A stretch of 64,000 nucleotides of DNA, from assembly GCA_037042185.1 (NCBI GenBank), contig JAXQJY010000033.1, positions 1,736,001 to 1,800,000 on the forward strand, written 5' to 3'. The DNA comes from Sordariomycetes sp. S80-01Y (taxonomy: Eukaryota > Ascomycota > Sordariomycetes). The notes beneath the pieces are model-generated. The model made no database searches. It was not told where the DNA came from and saw only the letters and a program-made list of their open reading frames with translations. How positions within the stretch are numbered: the stretch's first letter is position 1; each line of letters opens with the position of its first letter. The position numbers and the translations under genes are program-made. Below, in pieces: positions 46,020 through 56,279 of the stretch.

Positions 46020-48949
46020 CGACACAAATTGTTCATCAAGGAGATTCAAAACTCAGTCATTATGCCTTAAATCTTTGCGGGTTACTTTACGGCAGTAAGA
46101 TTACCGTTATAGGTCATCACTTGAACGGCACTTCTCTTTTGTGCGCAACAGTGTGCAACCTCATCAACGCTATCAGTGCTATCTGCCGATCACCGCTGGA
46201 GGATCGGCCCACCGTACGAAGTCGTCACAGGCACTGGGGGATGGGCGACCTCCGGGCCAGTCGCGCGCCACAGACATTAAAGTTTGGAGCTTTCGTAACC
46301 CCAATAAAGGGTCGGCTTCAGGCCAGGAACAAGCGGCATCGTTGCTTCGGAATCTCATGTCGGGATGTGGCAGCGTCGATCGTGCTCGGCAAGAGATGAG
46401 GGATTGAAGCCATTGATATCACGGAATGCAGTCGAGATTGTGATGGGAGGAATGAGTTCCAGGTTTACCAGGGGAACGGGCTCCTTTTTGCAGGTGAATC
46501 GAAATTTGGCCATTATCCGGGAAGCCAGGGGGGATCCAAAACCGCGAATGGACCGGGGTGTGTGATTAGCTAGTGTCGCGACCTGTCTCGATCTCGAGAT
46601 GTATCCATGCGGCCTCCGCCGCAATGGAGCAATAGCTCCAGCTTGGTACAAGCGACGAATTGTACAGTTAGCGGACGTGCGCGGTTTCCAGTAAGAACAG
46701 CTTGGGGTTGTGCAGAGAGGCGAGGAGAAAGGATTGTAACATCACGAAGGGGAGTCAATTATCAAAACTCTGCACGAAGATGTCCCAACTTAAGGCGTTG
46801 CGAGTGGACGACGCGAACAGGTGCTGCCAGGTGTCTCGTCTCGTCTGTACCTCTTCACCGAAGACCTACCGTCGGTGTACGAGTGCGCGCGGCGGGAACA
46901 AGACGGCGAGATTACAACAGCTGGAGAAGCAGCTTGCCAACCCAAAGCTCTCCAACCTCGACGTATTGAGAAAACCCCTTCGTGTAGACATCGGTGATAA
47001 TTAGGCGTTGAGTTTGCCATCATAACAAACTAGCGCTGCGAGTGTGGGAGCCAAGGTGTAGTCAAGGCTCGTATCAAGGCCTCGAGCCTAAAACGCCTGC
47101 ACCATGAAGTCGTCGATCCGATGTCGTGTGGGTGAAGAAAGGGGCCATTGGTCTGCCGAGACTCATCAATGTAGGGAGCGCATTTTTCCTTTTCGCCATG
47201 TTGGCACCGTGAGGAGTTATCGTGCTTGGCCTTTTTGCCATCCGTCGTCAGCGTCTCTTGATGCTTCAAGTTGGTGAGTGTCCCCATAATTCAACGCTCA
47301 GGTGGCGGAGCAACCCGGCGAGCATTCCCCAGCACAGGCTCGCCGGCACACCAAAGACATTTGCGCCGTGATTGACGATGAGGACACGGGAAATGAAACA
47401 CATGCGGTCGACTGGCCGGAACGTCAATGGCGATCTGCCCCTATCATCAAGGACTAAAATCCGGCTTCGCAACTTCTGGTGGACTGGGCGGCCTGCAGCG
47501 GCAGCGGGCCACAGCTCGCGGCTCCAGGCTCCACGGTTGCATCAGTGTTAAGGCCGGTACGTGGGCAGGAGGAGACGCGGCGCGTCTCGGACGCTTGGGC
47601 CGCGCTCGAGAGCCTTCGATGGATGCCCGGATGCACATGGGGCCGAGGCAGCCATCTGCGATCAAGTTGTGCTCTAACAGACTGACAATGCGGTTCCACA
47701 GCAGACCCTGCTAGCAACTGCACAGGGCGTGGCAGGATGCTGCCAGTATTGACAGACGGCAATCTCGCATTTGCGATCACGTGTTGTTGCACCCAATCGA
47801 GAGCCTCTCGTAGGCACAAAATTGGAGGGGGTCTCAGAGCAACGAGAACAGCTGAAGCCCTTGGCCATTGCCATTGCCATTGCCGTAACACCATGATGGG
47901 AAAGCGGGTAGTGCTGGTTGGGCCGTCGATCTAGGAAAAGGGGGTGCTCAGTGATGTGCAGTCGCCGCGACGGCTGTGGGCCACAATGACACTGGCACCC
48001 CCCTGGACCCGGCCTTTGCCCCCCTGGTCTCAAATCAAATGCGCAGCGCGTTGGGCCTCTGAGGCCGCCTGCCCAATCAGGAGCGCGCAGAGGGCTAAGA
48101 GCTCCCTCGCTCCTGAAACCTCTTCTTCCCTCTTTCCCTTCTGCTTCTCCATCTCTCGTTCTTGACCTCTTTCTGTCTCGTCGAGTTGTCTGTCGTTGCT
48201 GCCTCGCCTCTTCTTCTCTTCACGCCACTCGTTAAGGCCTCGCTCTGCTCTCATTGAGAAAAGACGTCTAATATCCGCCGTACTACTCTTTAATATCCAC
48301 TCTCCGACTACCTCTCGCAGCCCCTATCTTCCCATTTCGATCCGAACGCGAAAGACAAAACACCACAACAAACGTGAGTCACGAACAATCAGGTGCATGA
48401 TGGCTTCAATGGAATGGCGCACGAAGGACAACAAGCGGTTGGTGGGACAGGAGCCTCCAGCTTGACCTGTTGCCTCCGCTGTTTTGCCTGTCTTGGACGT
48501 CGATTCTTCATCTTCCATCCCCCTTCCTTCCCCCATCCTCACCTTCCCATCCTACTTGGCTGCCTCCGAACCACAGGCTCCTGCTTGAAGACTTGTTCAC
48601 GTTGGGCTAAGGTCGCTGCTACTCTCGATCCTACCGCTGTCACTTGTAATTTCGAGAGTGACAGGTAGCGTCAACCGGAGCAGCTTCGACTTCCTCCCTC
48701 GTGCCAACTTCCCTCTCCCGTCCACATCTTCTCTTTTCCCCAAACATCATCCTTCACCCGCAGACAGCCATTTGGAAGGCTTCCCATAGTCTTACGCCAC
48801 CCAGCGACGAGACCGTCTACATTCAACCCTCAGAGTTAGACCTCCCCACTGTACCATTGCACCCGTTGCACCGCATCTCGTCACACGAACAAATGAAGCT
48901 TGTTTGGCAACACAGTAACAGAGAGCTAATCAATTTTCTATAGAACATC
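46020..48949. other. 2.9-kb interval with a long ECM33 promoter and leader
   Basis: No gene is supported. Frames at 47427-48033 occur on all strands and mirror GC-rich composition. A GCCATT hexamer is repeated about 3.5 times at 47864-47884. Between 48096 and 48230 the + strand is strongly C/T-rich, which probably marks the ECM33 transcription start region. A possible 5'-UTR intron follows and is listed separately. Confidence 0.5.
48374..48943 (+). other. Possible long 5'-UTR intron of ECM33
   Basis: A GTGAGT donor at 48374 follows a pyrimidine-rich likely leader. A TTTTCTATAG acceptor with an upstream GCTAAT branch-like site ends at 48943, only six bases before the start codon. The roughly 570-nt span contains upstream ATGs that would otherwise burden translation. 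Splice signals are seen; the intron itself is inference. Other donors within the span are possible. Confidence 0.4.
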
Positions 48950-50183
48950 ATGCACTCTGCCAAGTACCTCGCGGCTGCGGCTTTTGCCGGGTTCGCCGCT
49001 GGTAAGTCATCAACTCGAGTCCTCGCTTGACGCCATACTAAAGACGTGCCCAGCCCAGACCTGCACCAAGGATATCGAGATCTCCGAGGCCACTCCTTCG
49101 ATCGACTGCGAGGTTGTTGATGCCGATATCACTGTTGACGAGGATGTTGCTGGTGCTCTGGTCATTGACGGCCCTGAGCAGATCAAGGGCAACTTGATCA
49201 TCAACAACGCTACTGGTCTCATCTCCATCCAGTCCAACACCATCAACTCCATTGGTGGAAGGTTCGAGCTGAAGGAGCTGAACTCGCTCAACACCATCAC
49301 CATGGACTCGCTCCGCAACGTTAACGAGCTCGAGATGCAGAAGCTCACATCTTTGCGTGAGCTTACCTTTGGTTCTGAGGGTGTTACCAAGGCTTCCAAG
49401 GTCAGGATTACCGATACCTTCCTGAACACTCTCAGTGGTTTCATGCTCTCCACCGTCGAGTCGCTCCAAATCGACAACAACGGCCGCCTCGCCCGCTTTG
49501 ACTCTGATCTCGTCAACATCACTGACACCCTCATCATCAACAACAACGGCCGTGGTATGGAGATCAGCATGGACAAGCTTGAGAGCGCCAGCGAGATCCA
49601 GATTGCCAACGTCAAGTCTTTCAGCGTTGCCGCCCTCGAGACCGTCGATGCTTCCCTGAAGTTGGACGAGTGCGACAACATGGAGTCATTTGCTGCCCCC
49701 AACCTGACCAAGATCACCGACGCTCTCGCCTTCATCAACAACAAGAAGCTCTCTAACGTTTCTCTGCCCATGCTTAAGGAGATCGGCGGTGACCTGCGCA
49801 TTGTCAACAACACCGAGCTTACCGAGCTCGACGGTTTCCCCAAGCTTGAGCGTGCCGCCTCCATCAACATGGGTGGTGCCTTCGAGAGCATCGAGATGCC
49901 CAAGCTTGACTCCGTCAAGGGTACTGCTGAGCTTGCCACCACCTCTAAGAACGACACTTTCTGCAACTTCTGGGAGGACAACTCCGACAAGATCAGCGGC
50001 GAGACTGACTGCAAGTTCGACAACGAGGATGCCAACCAGGGTGGCGAGACCGAGGGTGGACGCTCTGCTAGTGGCAGCGGCAGTGGCTCCGGTGACGACG
50101 ATGAGGATGCCGCCGGCATTGTTGGTGTCAACACCGCACTGATGGGCCTGGCCTTGATCGCTGGTATTGCCCAGCTGCTATAA
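48950..50183 (+). CDS. ECM33: GPI-anchored cell-wall protein of the ECM33/SPS2 family
   Basis: Exons are 48950-49001 and 49054-50183 (52-nt intron), giving 393 residues. Exon 1 encodes most of a signal peptide (MHSAKYLAAAAFAGFAA). The mature protein is built of leucine-rich, receptor-L-domain-like repeats with many Asn-Thr/Ser sequons (NNATGLISI, NITDTLIINNNGRG, PNLTKITDALAFINNKKL). A Ser/Gly/Asp-rich spacer and a hydrophobic end (NTALMGLALIAGIAQLL) fit GPI anchoring. Cysteines cluster near both ends (TCTK, SIDCE, FCNF, DCKF). By family knowledge Ecm33 is needed for wall integrity and glycoprotein processing and is strongly expressed, which agrees with the strong codon bias here. The gene model is certain. 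The molecular function of the family is still poorly known. Confidence 0.95.
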
Positions 50184-50553
50184 GAGATGTACAGGGCTCT
50201 GTGGACTTGCTTTCAGGCAGTCGGAAAGGATATCACGGTTCGGAATTCGGCGTCTTTCACTGTTCTCACCATATGTTTACCGCTCTTTGATCAAGACGTA
50301 GTGCTCTTGTCACGCGTGCCATGAAAAGTCAGCCAGTGACATGCCTTGGCTACGCGGATGGGCTGTAGACGCTAGAACTTAATAATGGAGTGTACTTTGA
50401 TTACAGACGTAAATTTCGATTAAAGGTCTACACCGACAACAATCACATTCGTGCAAGACTTCGTGGGTTCACCCGCCTTGTACTAGTCTAGGTGTCAAAC
50501 AGACGGTCGAGATTAAGACACTGGTTTCCAGCCTAGACCTCGGACATTGGGTA
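50184..50553. other. Convergent 3' flanks of ECM33 and the SPF45-like gene
   Basis: About 370 bases between two converging genes. AT-rich patches (TTAATAATGG, GATTAAAGG near 50380-50425) are likely 3'-end processing sequence. No gene. Confidence 0.6.
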
Positions 50554-52080
50554 TCATATATATATGCCGCTCTCAAATTTCTCGACGTCATAAAACTTCG
50601 GCATGATCGTGTTGCCATTGAAGACACGCCCGTCAAGCTCGTTGACAGCCTGCCATGTATGATCAGCTCAGTACCGAAGGTAGTGGTGAAAGGGGGGTCC
50701 TACACGTAATGCCGACACTCCATCAGTGAACTTGATGAAGACTTGCCTGTTGTCCTTGTCGATGTAGAGCCTCTCAACGCGGCCATATTTCTCTCCGCAC
50801 TCTTCGCCGATCTCCTGTCCTAGACCATCTTCCATCTCCTGTTGTAGATCGGGCATGTTCTGCAACATGCCACCCAGCACAATGACCTCACTCATCGTCC
50901 CGAACTTTCCACCATCCTTCTTCCCATCCACGGATCTCCCACCAATGATCTTTCCTTTACCCCCGGGTTCAGCCCAGCCTCCACCGTCCGCGTCGGCTTT
51001 CTTACGCCGTTTCTCGACTTGGACGCGTAGCGGTTGAACGATCCCTGAATTGGATGCGCCTAGACCGATTCCGGTCTTCCAACCGTACTTTTGCATCAGA
51101 CGAGTTGCGAAGCCAGCTTGTCCCGGGCGGGAGGACCGCTCAGTTGGCTCAGAAGGTGAATCTGAGGGCGGCTCTGAGGGTGGCTGAGGGTGCAAGGGAG
51201 GAGAGGATTGCGTATAACGGACTGGGGCCGCGGAGATGGTTGACGAATCTTGGGTAGGTGGAGGCGCCGATGAATTATCGTCTTTCTCGGACGGTGTTGG
51301 CGGTATGGGTTGGCCTTGAGCAAGGGTTGGTTGATGGGCATAGGTATCATCGTCTACTTGAAGAGGTGCAGAGGGTGGTGATTGTGGTGGCGGACCGTAG
51401 GCGTTGAAAGACGAGGGAGGTGCGAATTGATCTGCAAGATGGTCAGCATAGGTGAGCAGTACGGGAGGCCGAAAAGCATATATCTTACTGGACATGGTCG
51501 GTCGGATATCCTCCTCGCTATCAGACAAATCACTGGCAACTGTTTTCTCCCTATGCCGGTACAGCAGCGCCTTCCACTCCGTGACCTCGTCAATCTTCTC
51601 GTCGCTTCTTAAGTACTCATCGATATTCGTCGGCCTTGCTGGATCATACAGCTCATTCCAATCGGTCTCCACCTCGACATGCTGTTGCTTCTTCTTCTTC
51701 TTCCGTCGCCCGCCCCTCTGGTGCTTCTTGTCTCCAATGCCGTATATCCACTCATCTTCCTCTGTGGCCGCCCAATCTGCGGCTGTGGATTTTGCTGTAA
51801 CGGTCTCTGCAGCGGCCCGTGTTGGATCGAGGGGCTTTGGGGCCGCGGCTTTAGGGAATGATGGTTTGGGTTTGCTGGGTTGCTTGGCTTGCGGCCGTCG
51901 GATGGGTTGGAAACGTAGAGACGGGTTGACTGGTTTCTTTGCGGCTGCTTCTTGAGCTTCGGACTGATTGTAGCGCACGGGAGCGGAGGATATAGTTGCG
52001 CTTGGGGTCGGGTCGTTTGGATCGGTGAGGTTGTCATATAGGGAGAGGCCACCTCGCGGGGGAGGTTGAGGAGCCGACAT
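50554..52080 (-). CDS. Splicing factor of the SPF45/RBM17 type (G-patch plus UHM-RRM)
   Basis: Exons are 52080-51489, 51431-50704 and 50649-50554 on the minus strand, giving 471 residues. Intron 1 (57 nt; GTAAGA donor, TGCTGAC branch, TTGCAG acceptor) is in frame and stop-free. Intron 2 (54 nt) leads to a short last exon encoding AVNELDGRVFNGNTIMPKFYD and an ESGIYI end. The N-terminal half is disordered with a Lys-rich run (GGRRKKKKKQQ). A G-patch follows (GFATRLMQKYGWKTGIGLG), then an RRM-like UHM domain (VIVLGGMLQN, RLYIDKDNRQVFIKF). The RVF within the last exon matches the R-x-F loop with which UHMs grip Trp ligands of SF1/SF3B1/U2AF. The protein likely acts in 3' splice-site choice. It is divergent from DBP5. 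Confidence 0.93.
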
Positions 52081-52666
52081 TTGGTTGATCCTGTTGTGGA
52101 TAAATTGTTATTTCTGCATTACTCGCGCTAAACAAAAGGACGCTCCGGCGGCTCGTGGAAACAATCAATGTTGCGGTTGAAGTTAGTCGCAGACTTCGTG
52201 GCTGGCTTAGGTCGAGCTCCAGAATGTATGGCGTTTTCCAGGGTCGCTTTCTATGAGGTGGACGCTAGAGGTGCGTCATCCCCTGCCAGTGAGGTAGAGC
52301 CCGGCAAAACTCAGGGGACATCAACTTAGCTGCTCTGGCAGCTGCCCCGCGGTGCCCCCACCATATTACTTTAGCTTCTAGCAAGCTTCCTCATTGACCT
52401 CGAGTCACTCTCTCCTGATTTGACCTTCCATCACCTCACATCCGCGACGCCCTGAACCCCGTCACCTTCGCCGACACAAAGAGGGCATATCCACCATTTG
52501 TAATTGTTTGGTTCTCTCTCGTATAGCCTTGCGCTCGTCCTGCACCGCCACCCATTCTGCCGCCAAGATCGAAAAGCCAAGGCTCCGCGACCGAACGTCT
52601 CTTTTCACCATCCCCAACGAAAACGCCCCGAGCACCACGATTTTCGTCGCAGACACGCGTACCGAC
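52081..52666. other. Divergent promoter between SPF45-like gene and DBP5
   Basis: About 590 bases driving two RNA-metabolism genes in opposite directions. The frame of DBP5 is open upstream to an ATG at 52508, but the sequence there (C-rich, Arg/Ser-rich translation) looks like leader. Confidence 0.6.
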
Positions 52667-54303
52667 ATGTCTGATCTCGCGAGCCGGATCACCAAGCCGG
52701 ATGGCTCTGCTCCGGACGCTGACGCCCCTGCCGTCGCCGAGGGTCAGGTCGACGGCACCACACAGGAGCTTGGAGGTTCTGGTCTCGAGGAGCCAGACTA
52801 CGAAGTTGAGGTCTCCCTCAGCGCCCTTCAGGAGAACGAAGCTACGCCTTTTCACTCGGCTGCTTCTTGGGAGGATGTTGGCCTGTACGATATCCGGAGC
52901 ATCCCCTCATGTAGACATAGTGCTAACAGTCCCAAAGCTCAGAGGATATCCTTCGCGGCCTCAGGGCTTTGAACTTCCAAAAGCCTTCCAAGGTCCAAGG
53001 GAAGTCTCTCCCTCTGATGCTTGCCGATCCTCCCCGCAACATGATGGCCCAGTCGCAGTCCGGTACTGGCAAGACGGCCGCCTTTGTCACCGCGATATTG
53101 TCACGTGTCGACTTCAGTCAACCGGAAACCCCTCAGGCCCTCATCATTGCCCCCAGTCGTGAGCTTGCCCGCCAGATTGAGGGTGTTGTTCAGGCTATTG
53201 GCCGCTTCATTGAGAATTTGAAGATCGCTCCCGCCGTTCCTGGTGCTCTCCGTCCCGGCGAGCCCGTCAAGGCTTCGGTGGTTGTCGGTACTCCTGGTCG
53301 CGTTATGGACATCGCACGGAACGGCCAGCTGGATGTCAGCCAGCTGAGGGTCTTAGTCTTGGATGAGGCTGATAACATGCTGGATCAGCAGGGTCTCGGC
53401 GTCCAGTGCATGCGCACCAAGTCGTAAGTCCTTTCGTCTCATTTGCTAGCCGCCGCGAGGTAACACTGCCACAGTCTGCTTCCCCAAAACATCCAGGTCC
53501 TCCTTTTCTCCGCCACTTTCCCCGACAAGGTCAACCAGTATGCGGTGAAGTTCGCGCCTAACGCACACTCCCTGAAGCTCCAGCGTAGCGAACTCACGGT
53601 CAAGGGCATTTCTCAAATGTTCATTGACTGTCCCAACGACAACACCAAGTACGATGTACTTTGCAAGCTCTATGGTCTGATGACCATCGGTCAGTCGGTC
53701 ATCTTTGTCAAGGTAAGGAAGTCAACCACCTATAGTCGCTCTTTTCTGACCCCCTAGACTCGTGCCAGCGCAAGCGAGATTGAAAGGCGAATGGTTGGCG
53801 ACGGGCACAAGGTCTCGGCTCTTCACGCAGACTTCGACGGTGCCCAGCGTGATGAGCTTCTGGCCAAGTTCCGAAGTGGCGAAAACAAAGTCCTGATCAC
53901 GACCAATGTCCTTGCCCGTGGTATCGATGTATCGTCGGTATCCATGGTCATCAACTACGATATTCCCATGAAGGGCCGAAATGACGAGGAGCCCGACATC
54001 GAAACGTACCTCCACCGTATTGGTCGAACCGGTCGATTCGGACGCGTCGGCGTTTCGATCAGCTTCGTCTACGACAAGCGTAGTTTCGACGCACTTAACA
54101 AGATTGCTGTCCACTACGGAATCGATCTCGTGAAGCTCGACACCGAGGACTGGGATGACGCGGAGGAGAAGGTCAAGCAAGTCATCAAGAAGAACCGCGC
54201 ACAGGCCGATTATGCGCCTAGTGCAACCGACAAGCAGAAGGCCGCAGAAGCAGCAGGGGAGCCTGCACAAGCGGCGCCTGCTGCCGCCCCAACCTCTACC
54301 TAG
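52667..54303 (+). CDS. DBP5: DEAD-box RNA helicase Dbp5 (mRNA export)
   Basis: Exons are 52667-52884, 52938-53423, 53475-53712 and 53758-54303, giving 495 residues. Introns are 53, 51 and 45 nt, and the first has a GTGCTAAC branch site. The start MSDLASRIT is the family's usual one; an in-frame ATG at 52508 would add 53 unlikely residues. Helicase motifs in order are SQSGTGKT (I), PSRELARQ (Ia), [10 protein letters not shown] (Ib), VLDEADNML (II), LFSATF (III), [25 protein letters not shown] (V) and [12 protein letters not shown] (VI). Dbp5 docks at the cytoplasmic face of the nuclear pore and, stimulated by Gle1-IP6, strips export factors from mRNA. The C-terminal 45 residues are Ala/Pro/Gln-rich. 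The frame stays open for 55 codons past the TAG. Confidence 0.96.
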
Positions 54304-56279
54304 GGTCAGAGAGGCAATTGGGTGCAGGCGCCTGCTCCTCAAGCTGACATAACCATGACTGGGCTCAGCCAGGCTGGATGCGGTGCAAAAATGCAGGCAC
54401 CCGGTATGGTGGTCAACCAAGCCCCTGGCGCAGCTTCCAAAAGCGGCTGGGGCTCTACCAGCGGTTGGTAGACGTTGGTGCAGGTCTCGGCTACGAACGT
54501 GATGATGTTACGAAAAGGGGAGGATGCATAAGATGGGAGGAGCTCTTGTACGTTGGAGGAATCAGATGATCGGGCAGCAGAGAACCGTGGTTTAGACACT
54601 GAGATACCAAAAGGAATGCAAGGCGTTCAGAGCTGCCCTCGACGACGAGGCACTCGCCCGAGACCGTGGCTTGAGTAGAAGATTACGATTGAAGTATCTA
54701 AACCCCTCGAAGTATTGGTGAATAGAAAAGATCCTCCAAAAGATAGCCATCCACACGTCCAAAGCAAACCAGCCGAGGTCAATTCTGTCAGGAAGGCATA
54801 GGGTAAGGCAAGATCACGTGGCATCTCGAGTTGCCTCACCGCTCCGTCTGGTGAGGTAGACGGGAGGCGATCATGGCCCCGTTCTTGAATAAACAAGTGG
54901 CCCACAGCCCACATTATTGGCATTGGCACTAGCACCTCGAAAGTTGCGGTGACGAGGCTTTCTAGAACCTGGCAAGCCAACCCAAGCTTGAGTCCCCGAC
55001 TTCAAGTTATGAGGCGTCTTCGATCTTCCTCAGCCTGTGCGTAAAGTGGAGCAGGTCTTGTGAACGGTCGCCTCGACGAGCACCGATCCCATAGCTGCCA
55101 GTGGCGTTACCGAGGTCGGCAGTGAAGTTCAGGCCGTCACGGTACTCCTCAATATGATAATCAACGCGCGCGAGACACTGAAAGGGTCGGCAGACAAACC
55201 ATTGGGAACACATTGCCCCCACGCAGCCTGAGGGAAAACGACGGCTCAACTGTATGTTGCGTTGGTCGGTTGGATGCCACATCTGCGGCCGATGCACCGC
55301 TACCCGCGCCTGAGGCTCCAACAGACGAGCCACGTCGCACACATGGGGAGTCGAAATCTGCATGGTCGGCGGATCGCTGCCATCCAGGAACGAGCCCAGC
55401 TGCATGACCGCTGCCAGCGCACCGCATCGCCGCCTGAATATGCGACTCCCGTCTCCGTGAGTTGGGCTTCCCTGCTCAATGCACCTAGGCGAGAGCTGCA
55501 TCTCGACTGCAGTCGTTAGGCCGCTGTTCGACCTCGGGCAGCCCAATCGTCTGTCGACGTGGCGATGGAGTCAAGCTGCGTGGACCAATTGATGTCGAGC
55601 ACGATGCTGGCACGATCTGTCAGTCGAACCACTCGCACTTTCGGGGGTTGGGAAGCTCTGGGCCAGGTCGACAGTGAGGCGAGCGCCCTTTCGACCCTCG
55701 CCAGACAGTACCATGCCACGCCATGCCATGCTTTGCCATGCCAGCGAACCCTGTGGGCGTTGTCGAAGCAACAACATCGTCACCGTTCAAGGATGTCATG
55801 GACCCCCGTCCGGGATCGTGCTTTAGCTCGGATTTGGACCCATCGACCAGGACTTCACAAAGCTCGAGCTCCAAGAGACCAAGAAAGAAATTGACTGACC
55901 AAGCGGTCGACAGCGTCAGCACCTCAATGACCTTCCGGACTCTCCCACTTGTTCGTAGCGTTTTCGGCCCAACATCTGCACATCACATCACATCACATTA
56001 CATTGACCCTCACGTTACGATTGCTGCACTGGTACACGACTTGCGTCCTTAGCGATTTGTACTGGCTTCTTGTTGTTTCATTGCTTGTTCTCGTTTCTGG
56101 CTGCATCCTTGACGCCCAAAGGATACTCCCGCACTTCCCAATCGGCACCCTACTGCATCTACCCGAAAAGCCCAATCCCGAGGCGAGGCGCGCTGCATGG
56201 CAGACGACAATAAAACCGGCCCCCAGCTCACCCACCCTGAGGAGTCGAAGGTTTCCGAGGGCCAGGGGACACAGAAAGT
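54304..56279. other. 2.0-kb interval upstream of the giant repetitive gene
   Basis: The first 168 bases continue the DBP5 frame after its stop (see findings). CCATG/GCCATGC repeats occur at about 55708-55743 and CATCA pentamers at 55981-55999. Minus-strand frames at 54627-54980 and 55007-55546 show no family features. An upstream ATG at 56197 opens an 87-codon frame that overlaps the next gene's true start in another frame, possibly a uORF. Confidence 0.5.
55981..55999 (+). repeat. CATCA pentanucleotide microsatellite
   Basis: Nearly four uninterrupted CATCA/CACAT units in the leader region of the giant gene. It is simple sequence. Confidence 0.6.

Noticed and set aside
47864-47884. GCCATT hexamer repeat as a regulatory array
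   Set aside because: Only about 3.5 units, far upstream of the next gene, and best explained as simple sequence.
49010-50134. 374-codon minus-strand open frame
   Set aside because: Exact antisense shadow of ECM33, Ser/Leu-rich without domain features. The same holds for minus-strand frames opposite the giant gene at 56425-58368 and 59614-62493.
54627-54980. 117-codon minus-strand hydrophobic frame
   Set aside because: Hydrophobic stretches suggest membrane spans, but there is no conserved motif and composition fits random sequence.
55007-55546. 179-codon minus-strand frame ending in a charged stretch
   Set aside because: The last 50 residues look plausible, but the rest is irregular and rich in Cys/Pro/His. 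No family or gene structure could be built.
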